64,000 nucleotides of DNA from Chryseobacterium pennae (lineage in GTDB: Bacteria > Bacteroidota > Bacteroidia > Flavobacteriales > Weeksellaceae): contig NZ_QNVT01000032.1 of NCBI RefSeq assembly GCF_003385515.1, positions 1 through 64,000 of the forward strand. Reading direction: 5' to 3'. This document shows, piece after piece, positions 8,362 to 14,962 of this stretch (position 1 is the stretch's first letter; every line of letters starts with the position of its first letter). Made by a program: the position numbers and the translations under genes. The notes beneath the pieces are model-generated. The model had not been told where the DNA came from. It did no database searches and worked only from the letters and a program-made list of their open reading frames with translations.

Positions 8362-9338
8362 TTAGATGACTTTATATTTCTTATCCATTTAATAGCATAG
8401 TTAACAGGTTCATCAGAGCCTGAGAATGCAGTATTGTGTCCTAATTCCGGATACAATTTATATTCATAATTTTTGTTCCTAGACTTTAAAGAATTCAGAT
8501 ATTCAATAGATAAGTTCACAGGGACCTGTATATCTTTTCCTCCAAAAATCCATAATCCCGGAATTGATAATTTAGAAAGGGATTCTCGGGGGTCTGTGTC
8601 TATGAACTCATATTTATCGGGGTCATTCATGATATGCTTCCGTGCATCTTCTTCTGAATGGGTATCCCAAAATTTCGAATTTCCATTGGTGTAAAACTGA
8701 AAACGAAGCTGTTTTTTGACGGTTATAAGTGCTCCGCTAAATATGGTCATAAATTTAATGTTCTTATTTTTTCCGGCAGCTAAAGGAATGATCCAGCCAG
8801 CCTGGCTACCTCCCATCAATCCAATCAATATCTTATCATTTAACAAATATTTAGACAATACATTCACCGCGGCACTCACATCTGAGGACAAAAGATTGAG
8901 ATTTTGAGAATCTACATTATTAGTCCCTACTTCCGGTCCCGCATAAGTGCCTCCTGATTCACCTACTCCCCTTTTATCAAACGTAAAAACAGCAATCCCA
9001 TTTTTAGCCAAAAGTGTTGCCAATTCTATCATCCTTTTTTCTTGTCCGGACCCATGAACAAGAACAACAGCTGCAGAAATATTGTCGGGTTTAAAAAGGG
9101 TTCCGGCAAGCGAATCTCCTTCACTAAAAAACTTTACGTTTTTAACGGTAACATTCGATGGCATTGCTAATGCCGGACTGTAAATGAAGAAAAAGGATAT
9201 TACAAGAGTAATCATCAGGAACTGCCTGGAAAATAAGCGATTTTTAAAAATACTCAATGCGTTAAGAATATTTAGTTTCATGTTTAGTTTATACTTTTTT
9301 ATGAAGTAAAAAATAAAGCCTACAGGGTTATTTTGCAA
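8358..9338 (-). CDS. exported or membrane-anchored alpha/beta hydrolase
   Basis: A serine hydrolase of the dienelactone-hydrolase-like/esterase type. The mature domain shows the oxyanion loop LVHGSGQ (93-99), FDKRGVGESGG (120-130), the nucleophile elbow GGSQAG with Ser178, the acid Asp269 in FGGKD, and His301 in ELGHN. A hydrophobic segment at 40-58 (FLMITLVISFFFIYSPALA) is a signal peptide or anchor. The ATG at residue 20 (MKLNILN, position 9281) is a better start than 9338 because the first 19 residues look like upstream sequence. It is co-transcribed with the Sel1 gene through a 4-nt overlap. Substrate unknown. Confidence 0.82.
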   Translation of the reverse strand: MQNNPVGFIFYFIKKYKLNMKLNILNALSIFKNRLFSRQFLMITLVISFFFIYSPALAMPSNVTVKNVKFFSEGDSLAGTLFKPDNISAAVVLVHGSGQEKRMIELATLLAKNGIAVFTFDKRGVGESGGTYAGPEVGTNNVDSQNLNLLSSDVSAAVNVLSKYLLNDKILIGLMGGSQAGWIIPLAAGKNKNIKFMTIFSGALITVKKQLRFQFYTNGNSKFWDTHSEEDARKHIMNDPDKYEFIDTDPRESLSKLSIPGLWIFGGKDIQVPVNLSIEYLNSLKSRNKNYEYKLYPELGHNTAFSGSDEPVNYAIKWIRNIKSSN

Positions 9339-9407
9339 ACTTTTTTATAATACCTAAATCTACAAAAAGTTTTGTGCTTTTTTATTTATTGGCAACAATT
9401 CCACATT

Positions 9408-9686
9408 TCATAAAACCATTTGTAGAACACTTACAGTTTGGACATAATTATACTCAGCACTTTCGAGATCATAATATCTAAAACGGTTATAAGCCAATCC
9501 TGTTTCTACATCTACATACTGCCCTTGATATAAGAAAGATACAAACTCATTATCTCCTTTTCTTAAAGAACCATATATATCCAACTCCCTTTCCAAAACC
9601 AAAGAACCAGTATGATCATAAGCATAGGTTAGTGCTCCTAAATAATTGCTGATAATACTAAACTGCTCTTCGCCAACATAGCACAT
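9408..9686 (-). pseudogene. remnant of an Rhs core cassette without toxin (cassette D)
   Basis: The 92-residue frame repeats the end of the Rhs core: VGEEQFSIISNYLGAL, ERELDIYGSLRKGDNEFV, FLYQGQYVDVETGLAYNRFRYYD. After YYDLES it loses similarity and stops within 16 residues. There is no DPIGL motif, no toxin domain and no immunity gene downstream. The upstream edge is also degraded (MCY replaces CGKI). It is the oldest and most decayed copy in the row of displaced cassettes, furthest from the full-length gene. Confidence 0.8.
9459..9677 (-). repeat. Rhs core repeat, copy D (partial)
   Basis: Shares the VGEEQ to YYD part of the core repeat with the copies at 10734-11093, 12038-12394, 13571-13927 and 15364-15726. 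Both ends are eroded. Confidence 0.75.
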
Positions 9687-9793
9687 TTCAAAAATTGAAA
9701 TAACATCTATATAATAATTATTTTTTATTTCATACGATTCAATCGCCTCTAATCAGTTAGTCCTTATTTTCAGAATAAAAATCTTTAAAATAA

Positions 9794-9820
9794 AACCAAA
9801 GTAAGAGTTTTACTTTGGTT
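9794..9820 (-). terminator. terminator after the Imm1-like gene
   Basis: AACCAAAGTAA (9794-9804) pairs perfectly with TTACTTTGGTT (9810-9820), loop 5 nt. On the minus strand it is followed by TTATTTTA. It closes the deaminase/Imm1 cassette and differs in sequence from the hairpins that close the other cassettes. Confidence 0.7.
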
Positions 9821-9864
9821 GCAATATTTATTTTTTCTAATGTTTTCAATATGTTGAATTCAAT

Positions 9865-10293
9865 CTATTCAACTCCATCCCAATCCAGTTGTTCTGCATT
9901 TACCCATTTTATGGATGTTGATTTTTGTTTTGGATGTTCAAAAAACTCATTGATTACTAACCATGCTGTATCTGCATCTAATAAAGATCCAAGTGGAATC
10001 ATATTTTCATCACCTGCATCAATAATTTGATTTATTGAATCAGGATTTCCAATACTATAATAACTAGGCTCTGAACTTGAATTTGGGATATTGTCATCAT
10101 ATCTAAGAGAAAATTTTCCATTTACGGCAACAAAAAACAGTGTAATATCTCCACCCTCTTCATTCTTATATTCAAAATATCCTGAATTGGAATATTCATT
10201 TATATTTGCCTCATAATCTAAAAAGTAAGGTTTATAATCATTGATATTTGAATCAGATTTAAAATCTTCAATTAAAAATTGTGCTCCAATCAT
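9865..10293 (-). CDS. Imm1 family immunity protein
   Basis: A 142-residue acidic cytosolic protein. The second half matches the Imm1 pattern as I remember it: 'YYSiGnPd...iDAGDEnmIPlGSLL.aDTAWlVinEFFEHP...siKWV', with the conserved Trp/Val/Glu/Phe helix and the closing KWVN strand. Imm1 proteins are the usual partners of deaminase-type toxins in polymorphic toxin systems, and the gene directly upstream (17 nt away) is a deaminase-like Rhs C-terminal domain. The pairing of families therefore supports both calls. It presumably binds and blocks that toxin in the cytosol. Confidence 0.82.
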   Translation of the reverse strand: MIGAQFLIEDFKSDSNINDYKPYFLDYEANINEYSNSGYFEYKNEEGGDITLFFVAVNGKFSLRYDDNIPNSSSEPSYYSIGNPDSINQIIDAGDENMIPLGSLLDADTAWLVINEFFEHPKQKSTSIKWVNAEQLDWDGVE

Positions 10294-10310
10294 ATTTATT
10301 AATTTATTTT

Positions 10311-10979
10311 TTAGTGTAAATGTAATTTTTTACCACTTTTATCTATTATTTCCAGTTCTTTAATACCCAAAGCTTTCATTACATCAGGTAGATATTTTTG
10401 ACAGTTTGGACAGGTAGCCCTATCCACATATAAAGTCATTTTACTTGGTAACTCTCCAAATTTGGAATGTGCACTCATTAATGAATATGCTTCTGCATGG
10501 AAGAATACCTGACTTTTACCAGCACCCAACCCAATTTTGTCTCTCCATGCTCTTGAAAGATCCTTGTCACCATCTCCAAGTAAAGAAGAATTTATACCAA
10601 ATATTTTCTCACCATTAACTTCAACAAATGCTACAGTACCTTTTCCATCATCTATTTTAGGAATTGAGTTCCCTAAAACTGGCATTCCATTTTGATCCCT
10701 GAAAAAGTCTATTGCATCCCATGCTGTACCTGCAAGCCCAAATAAGTCTACATAAGTTCCAATATCTTTTACATAACCATAAAGATTATCTTGTCCTGAC
10801 AGAAGCCCTATGGGATCCTGGCTTATATAGCTCCCTGCCTCATTATCATAATATCTAAAACGGTTATAAGCCAATCCTGTTTCTCCATCTACATACTGCC
10901 CTTGATATAAGAAAGGTACAAACTCATTATTTCCTTTTCTTAAAGAACCATATGCATCCAATTCCCCTTCCCAAACCAA
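10311..10979 (-). CDS. displaced Rhs C-terminal cassette with deaminase toxin (cassette C)
   Basis: The frame opens at a TTG inside the Rhs core; core similarity really begins further upstream at 11093 with LYQEGDF, right after a hairpin and an in-frame TAA, and no ATG precedes it. In the 222-residue frame the core runs to FGL at residue 82 (DPIGL at 55-59). The 140-residue toxin domain has the zinc-binding deaminase signature HAE at 161-163 and CPNC at 190-193, with an alpha/beta pattern between. That is the layout of bacterial toxin deaminases acting on nucleic acids or nucleotides. Which base and nucleic acid is attacked cannot be told. The Imm1-type gene downstream fits. Without a start signal the toxin is probably silent until recombined onto the long rhs gene. 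Confidence 0.82.
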   Translation of the reverse strand: MVWEGELDAYGSLRKGNNEFVPFLYQGQYVDGETGLAYNRFRYYDNEAGSYISQDPIGLLSGQDNLYGYVKDIGTYVDLFGLAGTAWDAIDFFRDQNGMPVLGNSIPKIDDGKGTVAFVEVNGEKIFGINSSLLGDGDKDLSRAWRDKIGLGAGKSQVFFHAEAYSLMSAHSKFGELPSKMTLYVDRATCPNCQKYLPDVMKALGIKELEIIDKSGKKLHLH

Positions 10980-11093
10980 AGAACCAGTATGATCATAAGC
11001 ATGGGTGGGTGTTCCTAAATAATCGCTGATAATACTAAACTGCCCTTCGCCAACAATTTTACCGCTAGGAATAAAGTCTCCTTCCTGATATAA
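10734..11093 (-). repeat. Rhs core repeat, copy C
   Basis: Begins at the LYQEG codons (11093) and runs to FGL before the toxin domain. Near-identical in phase and content to the copy inside the full-length gene (15364-15726). Confidence 0.85.
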
Positions 11094-11099
11094 CCTTTA

Positions 11100-11134
11100 T
11101 ATTAAAAAGCAAGCTTTTGGCTTGCTTTTTAATA
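11100..11134 (-). terminator. cassette-boundary hairpin 3
   Basis: TATTAAAAAGCAAGC (11100-11114) pairs perfectly with GCTTGCTTTTTAATA (11120-11134), loop TTTTG. On the minus strand the CTTTTTAATA arm gives a U-run, so it works as an intrinsic terminator for the ankyrin immunity gene. It is almost identical to the hairpins at 12400-12436 and 13933-13969 and sits 7 nt before the next core repeat. Confidence 0.8.
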
Positions 11135-11177
11135 CTAAAAAAATTGTAAGTAAAATAACTGATAATAAGCACTTAAA

Positions 11178-11696
11178 TTATCCAAAATACTTGCCTACAT
11201 CTGAATTAGCAATAGATTGTGATAATGATAAAGCAGAAACCCCATGTTCATTTTCAATCGTAGGATCTGCATTATTTCTTAAAAGTGCTGAAATATAATG
11301 TCCATAGCTTTCATTATCCTTATTATAATAAAAAACAGCATTACTTAAAATAGAATTTCCATTAGCGTCAGTAGCATTAACCTCAGCACCTTTTTCCAAT
11401 AAAAAATCAAATACTTCTCTAAGATTTAAAACCACAGATAGTTGCAATGGGGTTCTTTGAAAAGCACCTGAAATTTGTTTCTCATTAATATCCAAACCTC
11501 TTTTTAAAAATTCATTTATAACTTCTTTAAAATCATTTTTAGTCAACCCATTATTATTCAAAAAATTTAAATAATAATGTAAAATATTATTACCAAATTT
11601 ATCATGCTCTTCAATATTATAATCCTTTAGAGCTTTTTGTAATTCACTAAAATTTAAATCAACTATAACTTTCTTAAGATCTTCAATTTTTTGCAT
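11178..11696 (-). CDS. ankyrin-repeat protein, probable immunity protein
   Basis: A 172-residue protein with three to four ankyrin repeats: GNNILHYYLNFLNNN, the phrase 'RTPLQLSVVLNLREVFDFLLEKGAEVNATDANGNSIL' (residues about 85-121, given here as the clearest unit) and NNADPTIENEHGVSALSLS. Ankyrin proteins are a known class of immunity proteins in polymorphic toxin loci, and this one lies 11 nt downstream of a nuclease-type Rhs cassette. I infer that it neutralises that toxin. No signal peptide. It is followed by the boundary hairpin at 11100-11134. Confidence 0.75.
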   Translation of the reverse strand: MQKIEDLKKVIVDLNFSELQKALKDYNIEEHDKFGNNILHYYLNFLNNNGLTKNDFKEVINEFLKRGLDINEKQISGAFQRTPLQLSVVLNLREVFDFLLEKGAEVNATDANGNSILSNAVFYYNKDNESYGHYISALLRNNADPTIENEHGVSALSLSQSIANSDVGKYFG

Positions 11697-11707
11697 TATT
11701 ATATTTT

Positions 11708-12262
11708 TTAATGTTCATGTCCTCTAAATTTTCCGCCATCACTTGAACTGCTTGTGCTATCTTCAAATCCTAAATTACTTAGCTTATTGTAATCTTCTAT
11801 AACTTGAGCTCTTGTTTTTTTAGCATTGGCAGGATCTTCTTGATATTCACGCCAAGATTGATTCTGATGACCAACAATCTCATTTCCTGGCTCAATAGGA
11901 AGTCCAGTTTTGGCATCAAGATATTTACCATCAGCATTCTTAGGACTATTTTTCTTTAAATCGTCCATAGTATCCTTTCTCCATTTAGGTCTTCTTTGTA
12001 AATGTTTCGGCAACTTACTCACTCTTGCTCCTCTTGTCAATCCAAACACATCTAACCATCTATTTGTGTCATGAACATAAGCGTATTGTTGCAAACCTCC
12101 AACAATTCCAATTGGATCTTGCTGAGTGTACAAACCACTTTCCGAATCATACCATCGGTTACGGTTGTATACCAAGTTGATATCTGCATCTACATACTGC
12201 CCTTGATATAAAAAAGGAACAAACTCATTATCTCCTTTTCTTAAAGAACCATATACATCCAA
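11708..12262 (-). CDS. displaced Rhs C-terminal cassette with GH-E-like nuclease toxin (cassette B)
   Basis: The frame opens at a TTG within the core; core similarity starts at 12394 (LYQDG) after a TGA and a hairpin, without an ATG. Core runs to FGL at residue 75. The 109-residue toxin part carries NADGKYLDAKTGLPI, then GH at 131-132 followed by W, R and YN positions and a terminal GHEH. This resembles the GH-E/HNH-superfamily nuclease toxins, but the metal site cannot be verified by eye. The core is unusual: after GQYVDA it changes to DINLVYNRNRWYDSESGLYTQQDP, unlike the other copies, so it came from a different rhs lineage. An ankyrin immunity gene follows. Confidence 0.7.
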   Translation of the reverse strand: MDVYGSLRKGDNEFVPFLYQGQYVDADINLVYNRNRWYDSESGLYTQQDPIGIVGGLQQYAYVHDTNRWLDVFGLTRGARVSKLPKHLQRRPKWRKDTMDDLKKNSPKNADGKYLDAKTGLPIEPGNEIVGHQNQSWREYQEDPANAKKTRAQVIEDYNKLSNLGFEDSTSSSSDGGKFRGHEH

Positions 12263-12394
12263 CTCCCTTTCCCAAACTAAAGAACCAGCATGATCATAGG
12301 CATGGGTTGGGGTTCCAAAATAATCACTGATGGTACTGAACTGCTCTTCACCAACAATTTTACCGCAAGGAACAAAGCTTCCGTCCTGGTATAA
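12038..12394 (-). repeat. Rhs core repeat, copy B (mosaic)
   Basis: The first half (LYQDG to GQYVDA) matches the other copies closely; the second half up to FGL is clearly diverged (YNRNRWYDSES, IGIVGGLQQYAYV). The junction lies near 12180. Confidence 0.8.
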
Positions 12395-12399
12395 CCTTC

Positions 12400-12436
12400 A
12401 TATTAAAAAGCAAGCTTTCGGCTTGCTTTTTAATAT
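12400..12436 (-). terminator. cassette-boundary hairpin 2
   Basis: ATATTAAAAAGCAAGC (12400-12415) pairs perfectly with GCTTGCTTTTTAATAT (12421-12436), loop TTTCG. It ends the immunity gene of cassette A and lies 6 nt before the core repeat of cassette B. Same element as at 11100-11134 and 13933-13969. Confidence 0.8.
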
Positions 12437-12456
12437 TTCAAAATGATTACACTATT

Positions 12457-13164
12457 CTATACAGTAACTAAATATTCATTATTTAAAGGGAGAATATCCC
12501 ATTTATACTGATTATTGAAGACAAAAGGAAAGTCCTTTACATTATATACTTGTGGTAAATGAAAATTCGATAAAACCTCCTTAACGACATCTTTAGTGAA
12601 AATTATTGAGTTTCGATAACAAAGTGAATTAATATAAAAAATATTTTTATTTTCAGGATAAGTATTTAATTTCATATCTGGAAATAAAAAAAAGTTTTTC
12701 AATCCTGCAGCTCTTTTTTTAGTTTCCATATTAAAATCAAAAAATTGATCATCAAACCTTACAAACCTTAAAGCATAGTAGATTTCATTGTTTGTCAAAT
12801 CATTTCCTTTAAGATCAATAATAGATAGTTCTGCAATTTCATAATAATTCTCATCTATTCCTTTATTATTAAGAAAAGTCAAAAATTTAGATGAGACAAG
12901 AACTGCAAGGTTATTCATCCCATAAAAGTCAAATTTTATAATTGAGGGTTTATTTTTGGTTGAAACTAAATACATTTTCGAGGGAAAACGTTTTTTATCC
13001 TCTGGAGGAAATCCGTGAATTGAAGCATCATACATTTTCCAAGGTTGCTCAGCAACAAATTTTGGTTTCTTACTATCAAAACTACTAGTAAAAATCACAT
13101 CATCAAGCTGAAAGTGACCTTCCGGGCCTTGTGTCCTATTAAACCAAATAAATAAATCTGTCAT
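12457..13164 (-). CDS. immunity protein of the AHH-nuclease cassette
   Basis: About 235 residues, no signal peptide, with the 'SSKFLTFLNNKGIDENYYEIAEL...LRFVRFDDQFFDF' arrangement that recalls Imm43/DUF1629-like immunity proteins; I hold this only loosely. The ATG at 13164 (MTDLFIW) starts just past the toxin stop codon and is preferred to the upstream ATG at 13188, which overlaps the toxin. Its position directly after an AHH nuclease cassette makes immunity the likely role. The C-terminal 60 residues (NIFYINSL, SIIF, DFPFVFNNQY, NNEYLVTV) are repeated in a broken gene at 13990-14304, so a related immunity gene once stood there. Confidence 0.72.
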   Translation of the reverse strand: MTDLFIWFNRTQGPEGHFQLDDVIFTSSFDSKKPKFVAEQPWKMYDASIHGFPPEDKKRFPSKMYLVSTKNKPSIIKFDFYGMNNLAVLVSSKFLTFLNNKGIDENYYEIAELSIIDLKGNDLTNNEIYYALRFVRFDDQFFDFNMETKKRAAGLKNFFLFPDMKLNTYPENKNIFYINSLCYRNSIIFTKDVVKEVLSNFHLPQVYNVKDFPFVFNNQYKWDILPLNNEYLVTV

Positions 13165-13165
13165 A

Positions 13166-13795
13166 TTAGTGAAGTCTTTTTGCGCCACCTCCTTTTCGTG
13201 CTAGCGCGGTTTTTAATCTTTTCTGTAAATCTTCCATTTCTGTTTTTGCTCGTACTTTATCTCCGTGGATTAAATAGTCTGCTTGTATAGCATTAATTCT
13301 ATTTCTTACCAAATCTGAATAGTCAGCATGACTACCATTATGAAAAATACTAAACCCACCAAATTGTCGAGCATTATTTGCAGAATTAGGTAAATATATA
13401 CCATTAGCTGCTGAATGTTTACCTCTAAATTTTATTTCTTTAAAAAAGCTTTTATTTTCATCCCAAACAGCCTGAGGAACAACATGATGTGCTTGCCAAT
13501 CAACAGAACGTACTCCGTGAGTAACACTTTCTCCTGCTTTATCTAAATTCTTACCAAGAAGCCACCCACTTAGGCCATAAGGATCAACCCAACAGTTACC
13601 ATCATGGGTATACCCATACAATACTAATCCTCCATTCAGTCCTATTGGATCCTGGCTTATATAATTCCCTGCCTCATTATCATAATATCTAAAACGGTTA
13701 TAAGCCAAACCTGTCTCCGCATCTACATACTGCCCTTGATATAAAAAAGGAACAAACTCATTATTTCCTTTTCTTAAAGAACCATATACATCCAA
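13166..13795 (-). CDS. displaced Rhs C-terminal cassette with AHH nuclease toxin (cassette A)
   Basis: The frame opens at a TTG inside the core; core similarity begins at 13927 (LYQEGSF), right after a hairpin and a stop, without an ATG. Core ends with YGL at residue 75 (DPIGL 49-53). The 134-residue toxin domain contains QAHHVVPQAVW (His103-His104), NGIYLPN and HNGSHADYSDLVRNRI, the hallmark order of AHH-type HNH/Endonuclease VII nucleases, where the paired His and the later His/Asn bind metal and activate water. DNA or RNA cleavage in a rival cell is the expected action. The immunity gene follows directly. Silent unless joined to the full-length rhs gene. Confidence 0.85.
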   Translation of the reverse strand: MDVYGSLRKGNNEFVPFLYQGQYVDAETGLAYNRFRYYDNEAGNYISQDPIGLNGGLVLYGYTHDGNCWVDPYGLSGWLLGKNLDKAGESVTHGVRSVDWQAHHVVPQAVWDENKSFFKEIKFRGKHSAANGIYLPNSANNARQFGGFSIFHNGSHADYSDLVRNRINAIQADYLIHGDKVRAKTEMEDLQKRLKTALARKGGGAKRLH

Positions 13796-13927
13796 TTCCC
13801 TTTCCCAAACTAAAGAACCAGTATGGTCATAAGCATGGGTTGGTGTTCCTAAATAATCACTGATGATACTGAACTGCTCTTCACCAACGAATTTACCACA
13901 AGGAACAAAGCTTCCCTCCTGATATAA
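13571..13927 (-). repeat. Rhs core repeat, copy A
   Basis: LYQEG (13927) through DPYGL (13571); the closest displaced copy to the full-length gene and nearly identical to 15364-15726 in its first 300 nt. Confidence 0.85.
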
Positions 13928-13932
13928 CCTTT

Positions 13933-13969
13933 ATATTAAAAAGCAAGCCGAAAGCTTGCTTTTTAATAT
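13933..13969 (-). terminator. cassette-boundary hairpin 1
   Basis: ATATTAAAAAGCAAGC (13933-13948) pairs perfectly with GCTTGCTTTTTAATAT (13954-13969), loop CGAAA. Lies between the broken immunity gene and core copy A. The loop sequence is inverted relative to hairpin 2 (TTTCG), as if the element had flipped. Confidence 0.8.
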
Positions 13970-13989
13970 TTTGAAATGATTACATTATT

Positions 13990-14304
13990 CTATACAGTGA
14001 CCAAATATTCATTATTTAAAAAAACTAATTCTTCATCATATTGATTATCATAAACAAATGGAAAACCTTTGGTTTTATAAATATAAACATCTGCAAACTT
14101 AGTAACAAGATCATCTACTAAATTTTTACTATTGAAAACCAATGAATTTCTATAGGAAAACTCTATTAAAACAAAGATATTTTTATCCAATATCAGAGTA
14201 AAACTTTTTTTTTAGAAGAGTCAAAAGAATCAAAAAGAGTAATATCGTCTCTTAAAGGAATGCTCTTTCTTTGTATAAAGCTTCTTGGGAAACTTACAAA
14301 TCAT
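13990..14304 (-). pseudogene. broken immunity gene left over from an earlier cassette
   Basis: The C-terminal frame (13990-14190) reads DKNIFVLIEFSYRNSLVF, GFPFVYDNQY and NNEYLVTV, homologous to the end of the immunity protein at 12457-13164. Upstream, a second frame from ATG 14304 reads FPRSFIQRKS and RDDITLFDSFDSSKKK and would join it through a run of nine A residues near 14200-14208 (on the minus strand), so a one-base slip has broken the gene. The 5' two thirds are missing. It lies immediately after the active immunity gene, which suggests that the present toxin/immunity pair replaced an older one and cut this gene. Confidence 0.7.
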
Positions 14305-14326
14305 TCATTTAATGAAGTCACTAGTA

Positions 14327-14962
14327 TTAATATTCTTGATATGTTATAGAATTCATTGCATTAGAATCTCTGAACCTATTTCTATCTGCAAAGCCAAAGT
14401 CTTGTGGTGTCCCTAACTCTGTCATGAGTTTAATCTGAGCCTCTACCTCATTATTAACAATTGGTAAATCCATATTATTAATAATGAAACCTAATTCATT
14501 GGAAGCTACAATAAGTGCAATTACCTCAATTGGAGAGTTTCCCGCATATTCACCATACCTTTCCTCATTATTGACAATTCCTTTATAAATAGTATCAAAA
14601 CGATAAATTAGTTGATTAATACATAATTCCGGGAGTTCATCATCACTATATTCATCATAATTACTCTGAAGAATACTTTTAGGATTTATAATTTCACCTG
14701 TTTCCTCATCCATTACAAATGGATAATTTTGTTCAAAAATTTGTTTAAATTTTTCTATTTGAATATTCCCTGTTTCAATTATTTCCCAACAGCAATTCCA
14801 CATTGTATTGAAGATTTGGTATTCTTCAATATAGTCATCTTGATATTGGATTAAAATTTCAAATGGATAAGTAATATTCCATAAGTTCCAGAACAAAACA
14901 TTTTCTTTTAAAATATTTTGATATTCACTTTGTACTAAATTTTGATATTCTTTATAATTCAT
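14327..14962 (-). CDS. immunity protein for the active Rhs deaminase toxin
   Basis: A 211-residue acidic, helix-rich cytosolic protein of no family I recognise (MNYKEYQNLVQSEYQNIL; PIEVIALIVASNELGFI). Its ATG shares one base with the stop codon of the rhs gene (TAATG at 14960-14964), so translation is coupled to the toxin. Position, size and coupling make it the cognate immunity protein; there is no independent motif evidence. Confidence 0.75.
   Translation of the reverse strand: MNYKEYQNLVQSEYQNILKENVLFWNLWNITYPFEILIQYQDDYIEEYQIFNTMWNCCWEIIETGNIQIEKFKQIFEQNYPFVMDEETGEIINPKSILQSNYDEYSDDELPELCINQLIYRFDTIYKGIVNNEERYGEYAGNSPIEVIALIVASNELGFIINNMDLPIVNNEVEAQIKLMTELGTPQDFGFADRNRFRDSNAMNSITYQEY

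Noticed and set aside
10311..10979. Identity of the cassette C toxin with DddA
   Set aside because: Only the HAE/CxxC layout is shared; the rest cannot be matched by eye, so no claim on double-stranded DNA activity is made.
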